DNA from: Poecilobothrus nobilitatus
Lineage: Eukaryota > Arthropoda > Insecta > Diptera > Dolichopodidae
NCBI GenBank assembly: GCA_947095535.1
Contig: OX352774.1
Coordinates: 172,978,200 to 173,042,199, forward strand
Length of the DNA stretch: 64,000 bases
Reading direction: 5' to 3'
Shown: piece by piece, positions 12,544 to 23,925 of the stretch
Position numbering within the stretch: position 1 is the stretch's first letter
Layout: each line of letters starts with the position of its first letter
Translations under genes and position numbers: made by a program
The notes under the pieces: model-generated
Seen by the model: only the letters and a program-made list of their open reading frames with translations
The model's database searches: none
Told to the model about the DNA's origin: nothing

Positions 12544-12736
12544 GGGGCCTCGGTAGCCTAGTAGGTAAGAGCTTATGAAATACGTTGTAAACACCGAGGA
12601 AGTGTGAGTTAGAATTCCCACACACTCCGTAAGTATAATTCCTCCTTACGACATTTACAGCCACGTCTGAAATGAAAAGGCTGTGTAATTTCCTTATCAC
12701 ATTTATGTGGCAGGGGAATATACTAAAAAAAAAAAA
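12544..12736 (+). mobile_element. tRNA-derived SINE, copy 1 (full length)
   Basis: The element begins GGGGCCTCGGTAGCC and has a pol III type-2 promoter: box A as TAGCCTAGTAGG at 12554-12565, and a degenerate box B as GAGTTAGAATTCC at 12606-12618. The A-to-B spacing is that of a tRNA gene. The body after the tRNA-like head includes ACAGCC...GGCTGT hairpin arms shared by all copies. It ends in an A-rich tail to about 12736. Total length is about 193 bp, matching copy 3. The CCTCGGT near the 5' end pairs with ACCGAGG further in. No convincing target-site duplication was found for this copy. Confidence 0.8.
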
Positions 12737-13628
12737 TTGTAATTCAAAATATTAAAACTTATGTCCTTGATTGACTACATCAATCCTCTATAGTTTACAT
12801 AATCTTATTTAGTTATTTAAAATTACCTTTCAACCTTTAAAAAAAAAATTAATTATCCTAAAAATTCAATTTACAATTTGATATTCGCTATTATTTTTAA
12901 AATAAATACTTGCCAAAATATTTTTTACGTTTTTTTTTTTCAAAATTTCTTTTTTTACTTTTTAAAAATGTAGTAATTTATCTTATTTCAGTTTTTTAGT
13001 AAACAATGAAGGGAGACACAAATATTGAAATAAAAAATTTATAAAATTACATTTTTGTAGCCTTGAAATACAATTTTCTTAATAATTCTGTCGCCATTTT
13101 CTAAAAAAAGGACAAAATGAAATATACAAAAAAGCCTAAATTTATGATATTTATAATAAAAAGCAAGAAAAAAAAAAAAACAATGAAGTAAAAAATTAAG
13201 AAAATGCATTTAATTTTATTGATTACGAATTGAAAAAAAGAAAATATCGAAGAAAGAACAACTTTACTAAAATTTTTTTGTTATTTCATTTAAAAGGTTC
13301 AAACAAAAAGTTTATAAAATTTTTAAACAAATCATGAAATTGAAAAATATAAAAAACTGTTTTTAAAAATGGCCATTTATTTTTTTCTACGAAAATAACT
13401 TAAAAAGAAAAAAAACAAATTCTCAGAATTAAAAATGTCACAAAAATATGCTTAAAAACATCATCAATGCGGACTTTAAGTGACTTCCATTTAAAAAAGT
13501 TTTTTATTTTTTGTCATTCTATTCCATATTTGTTTTACTTTTTTTTTTTTTCTGAAAAGCCTCTTGAAAACATCTGAAGGTCTTACATTTAACAAAAAAA
13601 AAAATTATATAGGTTTTTTAAAGGTACA
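12737..13628. other. Gene-free AT-rich DNA
   Basis: Only poly-A and poly-T rich background between the SINE and the Tc1-like fossil. Confidence 0.6.
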
Positions 13629-13630
13629 TA

Positions 13631-14331
13631 CAATGGGTATGCAATGAAATCCGGACATTTTGAATTTCTATTTTAAACTTTTCTCCTAAAGATAGGATTT
13701 ATGACTCCTCGATCGACTCCTTTTTTTAATTCAATTCCTTAGCTTAGGTAATTAAATTTAGAAACTAAAATTTTAATTTCTAAGAAATGAATAGTAAGAT
13801 GTTTCTACACGTTATATATGGTTGAGATTACCCAAAAAGAAAATTTTAATGTACCAGAGCTATAAAGCGCTCTGAGGAATCTAAAAGACAATAAAAACTT
13901 GCGATAATTTGAAAAAAACTTTCTCATATTTCATAGTGAGTGGAGCTAATTTAGAGCATCTACCAAACTACAAATCAGATATCGTCAGAATGAGATATAA
14001 TTTCTACATCAAATGTTAGAAGAAGTTTATTAGAAGCAAAATTTTAAAAACTTCACTCGGTATTCAAAAATTGCTCAACATCAGTGAGGTTAGAAACACT
14101 TAAATTAGCTTAATAAATGCTTATGGAATGTTAAGTTCAAAAGGTCTTTTCTGATCAAATTTAAGTTGAATGGCCTACAACTTGTTGAATTAGTTTATCT
14201 AAATCGAACAATATAATCGAAACTAACTGTATATGGCTTCCTCAAGTTTTTGTATAGTTATATACTTTTATAAGGGAACAAAACATAACATTCATATTTA
14301 ACAGCTGTCCGAATATAATTGCAAAGAACTG
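13631..14331 (+). mobile_element. Fossil Tc1-like DNA transposon
   Basis: The ends form imperfect inverted repeats. The left end CAATGGGTATGCAATGAAAT.. and the complement of the right end, CAGTTCTTTGCAATTATATT.., align with one gap, and both continue into CGGACA. TA dinucleotides at 13629-13630 and 14332-14333 flank the element, as expected for Tc1/mariner target duplication. Inside, plus-strand frames at about 14040-14170 give KILKTSLGIQKLLNISEVRNT, then INAYGMLSSKG. This resembles the second helix-turn-helix of Tc1 transposases (xxTVRNxL, then xxYG....RKP). Numerous stops and a length of 701 bp against the usual 1.3-1.7 kb show an inactive, internally deleted copy. The DDE catalytic domain is not recognisable. 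Confidence 0.6.
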
Positions 14332-14333
14332 TA

Positions 14334-15850
14334 CATATATATGAAAATTTAAACAAACTTTATATGTACGGTACATAGATTTTTATATAAAAGTATATAT
14401 ACATACATATATTAAATTTTTAAAAGTACCCCAGGAAAATAGAGAAGAAAAAACTATAATGACAAAACCTAAAAACATAATCAACCTATTTTAAAACTAC
14501 CGTTATTTACCATCGCTTAGAGTACCATCTGACGTTTATATAACAAACATACCAAAAGAACTTTTGTTTTCATTTTTCAGAACAGTAGAATCACGATAGT
14601 TGTATATTGAAATACGTTTTTTTTAAATCTTGATTCAAAATCAATTATAAAATAATAAAGAGAGAACGAATTTACAAAATAACTCAAATAGAAAAACAAA
14701 AGTGAATGCTTGGGTAAGGAAAATAAATTAAGAGAATGAATTATTTTTGCAAAAACCGCAGTTATGTTTACATTATTTACATATATAAAGTTTTACAGAA
14801 AGACACGAGAATTTTATAAAACTGTTATTTAATTTACTAATTTAAAACAGGCCCCACACTTATCTATGAATTTTACTGTACTGTGTTTTACATATACTTT
14901 ATACATATATATACAGACATAGCATATATGTATATCTGAAAATGTGTAATAATTAAATGTAAGAATGTAAGTTAATGTACTTGTTGTTGTGTGTTTAAAT
15001 GCTGCACTTGGCTAAATTTTTTTTCTCCCTCTGTACTTTTCTCTTTCACACTTATAGATTATTCTATTCAATTTAAATTTTTTTTTTTCATACACTTGTC
15101 TGCCTCCTGATGCTGTTTTTTTCAAAATTATTCATCAAGAAAAATATGCCATCATGTTCCTGATCATCTAAAAACAATTGTTCTGTTCCAACAATGACAA
15201 TTTTTACAGCAATAACAAAAATAAAACTATAAAAAAAAACAAATATTATAAAATATAGATAAAACGGTTTTATTTCTTTTTTTTTGTTTCTATGTATATG
15301 ATTGTGCCATGTGTCATTTTTTCCACTTCAATTATATACACACCGACAGACTGAAACTTTTATGATAATCAACAATAAATATACATTTATTTAAGAAAAG
15401 GCTCCAACAGGACAAAAAAAGATGAATTTCATTATAAAAATAATAAAATTAAGCATAAAATTAAAAAAAAAAAATGTTAGAAAAAAGATCCTAAAAGATA
15501 GAGAGAATAATACATAAGTATATATGTATACCCTTTAATTGTATGTGCATGTTTGAGTATTTAAATAAAAAAAAATATTTAACAAAGTGATAACTGCCTT
15601 GACCGACATTTTTTTTAGATCTAGTAAAAATTTAAATAATAGTGGCAATTTTGAATTTATGCTTTTCAGAAAAAAAAACATACATTTCTTTTATTTTTTA
15701 CAAGTTTTCCACTCGATAAAAATTTTTACCGTTAAATTAAATAAAAATAAAAAGTTTTACAGTTTTTAATGGAAAACAGACCGACATTTTGCGAAATTTA
15801 ATTAGAAATTCAACAGATCCATTAACTGAGGTGGTCTACAAAATAAAATG
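14334..15850. other. Gene-free AT-rich DNA
   Basis: Background with (AT)/(TATG) tracts around 14350-14410 and 14890-14930. No gene or element could be supported. Confidence 0.6.
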
Positions 15851-15854
15851 AAAA

Positions 15855-16240
15855 CTAAAAAAAAAACAAGGGAGAATGTAAACCAACGGTTTTTAAAGGC
15901 GCACATTGCCAAAAGACAATATAAACTGTTTAAAATATTGTGGCTTGCATCAAAATTTGAAAATTTTCTTTGAATTTCATATAATAAGAAAAAATGTGAA
16001 AAATAAAGAGACACTTTCATCAATTTTATAAGAACTCTACATAACTCTACGTAAGGAAGCGTAAAATGTTTAAAATAAGCAAACGGAAGGTGAAATTTGG
16101 TTCGGAATTTTTTATTTAGATTTTTTTTATTATTAAACATGATGCAAATATTGCCAAAAGTAATATTATGAGTGAAAAAATTCAATGGAAATGTATTTAG
16201 GGAAGTAAAGGTTTTAAAATTAGAAAAAATTGTCATTTTT
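15855..16240. repeat. Dispersed repeat Y, copy 1
   Basis: It matches 37765-38035 through an ordered set of blocks: ACAAGG..AGAATG.AAACCAA.GGTTTTT, GG.CGCACATT..CCAAAA, and GAAAAATAAAGA..CACTTTC. A more diverged relative lies at 41885-42200. Class unknown: no terminal repeats, no A-tail and no coding signature. A 144-codon minus-strand frame (15802-16236), the longest frame in the window, overlaps this repeat. It has no recognisable domain and is broken in copy 2, so I do not call it a gene. Confidence 0.5.
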
Positions 16241-16364
16241 TAGCTGATGAGTTAAAAACTTTATATATTTTCTTCAGGTTTTATTTACGTATTCGTAGCA
16301 AATTTTATATTTTTTATAAATTATATAATATTTTTAGCATTTTTCTGTCCAAAAGTATACTTTT

Positions 16365-17602
16365 TATACCCGTACGATAAGTATCGGGTATAATAAAATT
16401 TCTCCTTCGTTCGTAACACCTCGAAATGTGCGACCTAGATATACCTTAAAAGGTATGGTATCGGATCAGAATCAAATTTTAAGTCGATTAAGCCATTGAC
16501 ACCAAATCGATTGAAATTGACACCAAATATTCTGGGAGCAATTTTCCCTGGGGTTCCCTATTTTTTTTGGTTGAGTTCCGAGTTCCATTCTGGAGCTACC
16601 CGAACTCCCGAACAACTAACTTTTAGATCTCCACAATTTTTTTGAAATAGAGCCATGAAGTTTTAACTGCTGATAGATATCATAAAAATATTAATTTTAT
16701 GTTAATATTAATTTTTCTATAGCCCCACCCGTTAAGGAGCCACAGCCCCCCAAAGCTCCCAAAATCTCTATATTTAAATTGTTATAACACAAGTTCTATA
16801 AGGTATATCTTCAATCTGACAATTCTAAACAATAGGTGCTATTATGAGCTTTACAAACATGTATATAATAAATATATACTTGTCCTATACGGTGTCTTAA
16901 TTTACCGTTATGCGAAACTGAATTATTGCAAAATCCTTTAACCTTTCTATCTTATAAACGGTTTAAGTTGGAAACTTGAAATTTTGACAGAAGTTAGATC
17001 TTTGAAAATAAGTATCAGTCATTTCAGAAATTTTTTTGTATAACCCGCCGCTTAGGAGCTGTAAGGGGTCAAAAACTGAAAATTTCCTATTTTTAAACAC
17101 CTGTAAATTGAACACCTGTTAACATTTTTTGAAGTAATACATAAAAATTAAAGCTTCAATATTATATTATATATGTTAACTACTTTTTTTAATAATATAA
17201 GGTTACTTTTTAATTGACGAAAGTGCTACTTGATTTTTCCAAATTTTTTAACAAATTTCTTTAACGAATTTTTTTGCATTTTGTTTTACTCGATAGTTCG
17301 AAATTGTTGAGGATATAATGCATAGTACAAAAAAATGTAAATAAATAAACAACATAACGGTTGGTTGAAGAATTTTTATTTATATGATATTGATTGATAC
17401 ATACATACTTATATAATATCATGTTATGATATCACTGATATAAACATATAGTTTGAATATATGTACAACCCATAGTTCTAGAAATTATAAAATTCTCCCA
17501 AAATTTTTTAAAATACTAAAATATTAAAAAAATAATATTGTAAGCAGAGTTACAGGCTGTGAACATACTAACGGTTCGTACGGGTTCGTAACGGTACGGG
17601 TA
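16365..17602 (+). mobile_element. DINE-1/Helentron-like element, diverged array
   Basis: The head hairpin is TATACCCG at 16365-16372 with CGGGTATA at 16385-16392. Downstream the head carries GGTATGGTATCGGATCAG, AGTCGATTAAGCCATTGACA and similar blocks also seen (complemented) in the element at 1180-3386 and the fragment at 39915-40086. Its distal end is inferred from GTACGGGTA at 17594-17602, which complements TACCCGTAC at 16367-16375. A near-duplicate CGTACGGGT lies at 17577-17585, so the exact end is ambiguous. The interior has two or more diverged units, each with a TATAACCCGCCGCTTAGGAG or TATAGCCCCACCCGTTAAGG segment. No protein is encoded. Confidence 0.65.
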
Positions 17603-18110
17603 AATTGTCAAAGAAATTATATAACCTAGTCTAGGAAGGATTAAAATTTCAAGTTAGCAAGTTTCATTTATCCAAAATTTTTTGAAGACAATTTATTAGA
17701 AAACAATTTTATATACATAGGAAGTTATATCCATAATATATTCTCAATTACTTGAATCCACTATATCTCCATTTTTATAGCATATACCCCTCTTATTTCA
17801 ACACGTATATCTGTTATGGAGACCGATTTTTCAGTCTAACTCTTGAACAATTAACAAGCAAAAAAAAATGGTTTTTTTACGATTGTAATGCTTTCTATAC
17901 ACTGAGAAAATTGCAAAACTTCAAAATTATACTATAGATATAGTATTTATAATCTGATTTTAAAAGTCAACCGGGTATCTAGTAAAAATTGGTTGTAATA
18001 TATTATGTAATCTTCATCAGTTTAGTTTTTAATTCAAAACTATTATAAAATGAAGGACATTAGCAAAGCATTCGTTTCTGTAAATACACAAGCAACCAAC
18101 GATACATTAA

Positions 18111-18173
18111 ATATTTTACTAGTGTATATCTCACATGGAAGTATATTTTACTAGTGTATATCTGCGGAAGTAT
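18111..18173. repeat. Short tandem duplication (about 31 bp, two copies)
   Basis: ATTTTACTAGTGTATATCT is present twice in direct orientation, about 32 bp apart. The first copy continues CACATGGAAGTAT and the second GCGGAAGTAT. Confidence 0.8.
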
Positions 18174-18189
18174 ACTTGACAAAAGTTTT

Positions 18190-18530
18190 TTATATTTTAT
18201 TGATGAAGGCTGATGTAATGCTTTGGTCAGAACTGCGCCCTAAATTCGTAGTGCAGCTTTAAACGTGAAATTCATAGTACAGCAAACGTAGAAAGACCTA
18301 TTCAAAAAAGTTAGTGTTAAGTTTCTTTAGATTCATGCCACGACATTATTGCTGTGGCAAACGAAGTTTTAAAATTTTCCTAAAATTAAAATTTTAAAAA
18401 AATTAAAATTTCCTAAAATTAAAATTAATTTCCTAAAATTAAAATTTTAAAAAAGCATCTACCGAAATAATTTCACTTTTTCTTGGCACCCTCGGACAGG
18501 AACAATAAAAATTTTGTTAATCTGTATTAC
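18190..18530. repeat. Dispersed repeat X, copy 2
   Basis: The most complete match is to 23636-23900: ATTGATGAAG.CTGA, TTCGTAGT.CAG, GTAGAA.GACCTATT, and TTAGTGTTAAGTTT in the same order. Copy 1 at 4338 shares the later blocks. The segment is interrupted by a small internal tandem repeat at 18367-18455. Confidence 0.5.
18367..18455. repeat. Tandem repeat of TTTCCTAAAATTAAAATT
   Basis: Three imperfect direct copies of a roughly 20-30 bp AT-rich unit lie within dispersed repeat X copy 2. They probably arose by slippage. Confidence 0.7.
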
Positions 18531-18539
18531 AGAACGGTA

Positions 18540-19283
18540 AATTGCAAAATAAAAGTATTAAAAATCAAAATTTTACTTAATTATCACTTAATTAATTTTC
18601 AATGTCCTTCACCTATTTAATAAAATTATCATATTCTAATTTATAATATCCTTTCAAATAGAATTTATAATTTTTTGAATGAAATCTTAATCCTTTACTG
18701 TTTTGACAATTTATAAAAAATTTACAAATATAATGTACATAATATAGAAAACCCTCCTTTTCATTGTTTTTTGTTTTTATATTTTTTTATTGTGTATTTG
18801 CTATTCTATCTTCTGTTAACAAAAAAAAAATATATTTAAAAGATAAATAAACATTAAACAAATATTTTTTTTATTTCGGAAATAGCCATCAACATATTTA
18901 ATCCCAAATTTAAATATCCCACGCCCAAAATAAAATGAATAAACTCTCATCAAGTTTCTATTAAATAAATAATAACGTATTTTATTATGCAAATAATTAG
19001 ATTAAAACTAAAGGTAAATATAGTATTTATAATAATATTGGGTTTAATACATTTTCTACGTTTCATATTATATTAATTAAAAACCAGGTATATAGCTATA
19101 ATATATAATCAACAATCCAACAATTAATCTAAATAGTACCTACTATGAATAAAATAATTTTCTATATAAATGAGATGTGCTTTGAATGTATAGGTAAGTA
19201 TACACATTATGAAATCAGAGTATCAAAAAGATGTTAAATGGAAGAACTTGTAACAAGTTAGAGGAATGTTTTAAAATAATATT
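18540..19283. other. Gene-free AT-rich DNA
   Basis: Nothing beyond AT-rich background was seen. Confidence 0.55.
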
Positions 19284-19600
19284 TTAGATATAATAAGGTG
19301 CCCAATAGCTAATAATCTTTTTTGAAGCCCTGGAGAGTTTAGCAAACACCATTTCCATCGTAAGCTCAAAAAAGGAAAATCTCAATACACATTTTCTCGT
19401 CGTAGAGAACGAACAACGCTGGGAAACGTGTATGAGGATCGAAAGCTCATACACGAAAAAGAAACCAAAGCAGCAACGCTGGAAGTAACTATCTCTTGTC
19501 CCGAGCACGATAAATCGTCTCCACAAGCTGGTGAACTGTCCAGATATAGCCAACAGCATGGGATTAGACAAGCAATATAAGATCATTATAACAACGAATA
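19284..19600. other. Unidentified GC-richer block with two long overlapping open frames
   Basis: This block is clearly less AT-rich than its surroundings. On the plus strand one frame is open for about 86 codons (roughly 19322-19580), without an ATG start, and encodes a very hydrophilic, charged peptide including SRRRERTTLGNVYEDRKLIH. On the minus strand a 100-codon ATG frame covers 19284-19586. Neither resembles a family I recognise. The likeliest explanation is a decayed piece of a transposable element or an old insertion of different composition. A host exon cannot be excluded, but no splice-site context stands out. Confidence 0.4.
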
Positions 19601-22600
19601 ATACAAAAATAAAGATAATGTTACAACGTCCTGAATTAGGTAATGAAAGAAGAAGAAGAATAGTTTAACAATTACTGCAAACGTTTTTTTTCGTTTAAAT
19701 CTCTTTTCTAGTAAATTGTGCGTAATAGTAAATAGAACGGAATATTATTACAAGTCATATGTGAGAAAACCTATAAATTACTACAAGTATGTTATTAATA
19801 TTTTGACTTTTCAAGACTTTTCAAAAAAAGGATTGCCTAGAATATTTTCACCAAAATTATTTAAAAGAATACAAAAATGGGTTTGAAGGCTCACGAAATC
19901 ATCTATATTCGTTGGGGTGGTTCAAACAGAAAATGAAATTTTCACTTAAAAAAAAGTATTTAATCGTTTTTAAGTTAATCGTGCTTTCAACCTTCATATT
20001 ACATGGGGGAACTACTTGTGGCAATCGGTTACTTGTTTTAGATTTGAAAACCATCGAAGAAAATCTGCCTCGCCAAATTTTATTCATTCCGTTAAGAAAT
20101 ATAAGTATATAATATGTTACGATATGTTGAACCAACTCAAAATTTGTGGATTCTTTCCAATATCACTTTTCTGGTATCATTGCGCTCTAAAAACCTCGAA
20201 AAGGACTTTATCTCAGTATTGATTTTTTTACACTTTTGTCTCTACATAATTATGGCGTAAAATAATGTTTAAGATATTTATTTTCCTTCTCATACTGGTA
20301 ATATTTATAGTCCTTTTTCTTATTTGACTATACCATTATTAGAACATATAATTAACATTCTTATTTAAATCTCTCCACAAAAAAAAAATTAATACACTTC
20401 AAAACTCATTCAAAAGGAAAATAAAACTTGTATATATACTCAAAATTAGTAGTACATGACACCCTTTAATAATTCATGGAAATACCAAAAAAAAACAAAA
20501 AACAAAATTAAATAAACAGAAGAACCCATCATAAATATTTAAAAAAGAAAAACATAAAACTAACTAAAATAAATTTTTATGTCAACAAAACTTTAATATA
20601 TAAAACACGATATTCATATATCATTTAAAGAAAAAAAGTCATTATGTCACGTCACTTTCACTTTTTCTTTTTAGTATAAACAAATACATATGACCCAATG
20701 ACTTGTCACAAAATTATACATTAACTTAAATTACGTGCCCAAATTTGACTAAAGCAAAAAAAAAACAAAAAATAATTTTAACTATTAATTTACTTTTGAG
20801 TTGACCTCTTGTATTCTCCCGGCACATTTTTTCTCAGACTCTTTAAAATTAGAATTGAGAAAAGCACAATATTAGTTAATTTTCATAGAATTATCTAAGG
20901 AATATTAATGTTATCATAAAAATATTTCAGACTTCAGACTTTTAATATTTTATCAAACAGAAAATTCTAATATGGTAATTTGCAATAATATGCTCTATTC
21001 ATAGATCCTCTTCTTTTAATTTCATTGTATTCCATTAACCATTACTTTTCCATTAACTAAAAATTCAAAAAGTCTTTTACAGAGAACAGAATTTCTTATA
21101 CTTTATTTATTTAACGGTATTTCCCCATTAGAAATGAAATAAGAGAAAATTTTATCTTTGAAGTAAACCACTGAGGCAACATAAAAGGCGACCTAAGATA
21201 TCAAAATGTTGTGAATAGAGGAAAACGCTTAAAAAACTAGAAATTTTCAGATAAACCGCAAGAAAAAACCTTATAGACATTTTCAGACTAACAAATCGCT
21301 CTCGGAAGAGATTTTAAATATTACAGTGGACCGTAGTTCCGATTCAGAATATTAAATGAGCATTGCTTGTAATTAATTTAATTTTTTTTCCTTCTATTTT
21401 GAAAAAAAAAAAAAACAAAATAATCCGTTTTTGTGTTAATTCAAAGCTATACTCATACAAAATTTCTTTGTAATACCGAATAAAACACCAAACACCAGCA
21501 AATTTGAACGGTAATGACACACATAAAAATTAAAACAAAAGGAAAATTAAGAATACTACTACAGAATATATAAAATAAATATTTGTTACAAAAAACAAAA
21601 TAGAATGAAAATATCATAAAAAAAAAGAAAACACCTTTAAAATCTCCCTTCAGGGAATATTTTAGTTATTTTAACATAGAATTACAGGTAAAAGATACCC
21701 ATAGGAACTCTGAAGAACATAATAATAATTATAAATAATATAAAATAATTTTAAATAAAATAAAAAATTCATTAAACTTTTCTGTTTCTAAAAGTTCATA
21801 TTTTCAACCTCATAAAATATACCAAAATTATTCTAGAACTCTAGAATTCGAACAAAAAAATCGGTTCTTCAATTTATTAAAAAAAGCAAAAAAAAAAAAA
21901 AGAAAAGAAAGTTAAAACAGAGATAATATAAAAAAAAAATTTTAATAATGAAGTAACGTTTAGAATACTAAATAAAATCTTAAATAAGTATTCAGGTAAC
22001 GAAATCAATTTAGTTTTTCGGCCTTTTAACTTAAATATCTTTTAGATGCCTGTAAGATATTTTAAAAAACAGAAGAGGATAATTTAAAAATCAATTTGTC
22101 ATTTTTGTGAGGGATTAAAAAAATTACGTTCATTTTTAAACATTATAAAAAAAAATTGTATAGAACTGAAATTTTAATAAAAGGAAAAAGGATCATTTAA
22201 GTAAAATTTTTCTTTTTTAAGATTTGACAGCCTATTTAAAGACAAGCACTCTAAAATTTCTTAAGTAATAAAACTTGAATTTTCTTATATGAAGTACATT
22301 AAACTGTTGATAAATGGCTACAAAAAATATTTTTTTTAGGTTTAGATATTATTTAATAGTAAGTCTAAACTGAATAGTAATTGTGGAAAGCGAAAATTTA
22401 ACTTTGAATAAGAATTTAATCGAGTTTTTTATTGGAACATTATAAAATATGCTTCAAGTAAATAATCAGTGAGAGGCGAAAGATATTAACTGTACTTACT
22501 ATAAAATGATTTATTACTTTTGATACGATTTTTAAATTAAATTAAAATCAAATTATAAATTATGACGTAGTCACTGTACAAAATGTATTAAATTGTTTAA

Positions 22601-23049
22601 TATATTTCAAAGATATCTATGACAAATTAACCATCAAAACTATAGCAAAACCTAGAATAGATTATGACCTTAAGATAAATAAAAAACGAATTAATTTAAT
22701 TAAATTTAAAAGAATTCAATATTCATTATCTGATTCAAAAATTTTTCATGAGTGATCCATAAATAAAGTTCAATGTTAATATAAAATCTCACTTTTTCAA
22801 TTTTTTTTTTTGTATAAATTTATCATTTTATAATTTTTTTATTATGTAATAAATACATTAAAAAACAAAAACATTAATTTTCATTTCTTTTTTTAACATT
22901 TACAGAATTTTAATTAGCATTCAATGAAAAGAAAAAAAAAAAAATTAAATGAAATTAATTGTGTTCAAAAGTTATCAGTTATGAATAATTTGTTTAAATT
23001 AAAAATAAAAGTGTTAAGTCGTTCAATTCAATGTTCTTGTTATTGTGTG
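19601..23049. other. Gene-free AT-rich DNA
   Basis: About 3.4 kb of AT-rich background. The overlapping short frames at 19899-20222 lie on both strands with no domain, and the segment is only marginally less AT-rich. I see nothing to support. Confidence 0.55.
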
Positions 23050-23345
23050 ATATTTGGGGAAATAGACAATTATCTCTACTCCTAGGCCTGCAACCCATTT
23101 TACAGCCCAACCCCATGAAACGTTCGTTTATCACTGCGACTCGTACAGCCTAGCATAAAGCCTGTCTCTAAGCAATAGAACGATGGTACTCTTGCCAAGC
23201 GCCGTCATTTCAGAGGGATCTTCTCAGTAGCCCTTTTGCAAGGTTCTTTTTTCTTGGGCAGCATCGGACATTGGATTAATCTTCTCCATTACAGTGATAG
23301 GCATTAGATCAGATGACCTGTGCAGATTCCAGTATAAAGTAGAGT
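23050..23345. other. Unidentified GC-rich island
   Basis: About 300 bp with composition close to balanced, the most GC-rich non-repetitive block in the window. All six frames contain stops. The minus-strand translation includes coding-like stretches such as VINERFMGLGCKMGCRPRSR in one frame, but I cannot link them to a known family. It could be a decayed LINE or DNA-transposon fragment, or a conserved non-coding element. No second copy was seen in the window. Confidence 0.4.
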
Positions 23346-23635
23346 GATGTTTCATGTCGTTCTATACAATAAAAATGACTTGAAAATCTAAATTTGATAC
23401 TAAAGAAAATGATACACCAGATGCATTATATTATATTGTTAAAACTGACTTTAGCCATGCTAAACTTTGATAAAATACTATTATGAACTCATCACATTTA
23501 AATTGAAATGGGTGCGTACTTTTTAAAATAAAAGAAAATAATTAAATATTTCTACTCTAATTTTAACCGAACCGAAAGCTTTTACGGTTGAAAGCTCAAC
23601 CAGGTTTAACCGAATGAAAGCTTTTAGTGATAATA

Positions 23636-23900
23636 CTTTACATTATTTTGATTTTTATTGATGAAGTCTGAATTAAAGCGTCACTAATCACTAGACTCTA
23701 GGTTCGTAGTACAGTACAAGATGTAGAAGAACCTATTTGATAAGAGTTGATGTTAAGTTTTCCTAAATTTTTGTCCGGATGATACTACTATGACAAAAGA
23801 AACATTGAAAGCTTGCCAGATCCAGTTCACCTAAGTAAATCTAATAATCAACCCTGAGAAGTTATATTTCAATTTTTCAAGATACTTTCATCTAAAATGG
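23636..23900. repeat. Dispersed repeat X, copy 3
   Basis: It shares ATTGATGAAG.CTGA, CACTA.ACTCTAGGTT, TTCGTAGTACAG, GTAGAAGAACCTATT and GATGTTAAGTTT with the copies at 18190 and 4338. Its 3' end lies directly beside the Helentron-like element that begins at 23926. Confidence 0.5.
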
Positions 23901-23925
23901 AACATACTTATTAATCTCTTCTTTT

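Noticed and set aside
12544..12640. Possible genuine tRNA gene
   Set aside because: A cloverleaf cannot be completed (no matching acceptor stem), box B is degenerate here, and the sequence continues into a body shared by dispersed A-tailed copies, which defines a SINE.
15802..16236. 144-codon minus-strand frame, the longest in the window
   Set aside because: It overlaps dispersed repeat Y, has no recognisable domain, is Phe/Asn/Lys-rich, and the related copy at 37765-38035 does not keep it open.
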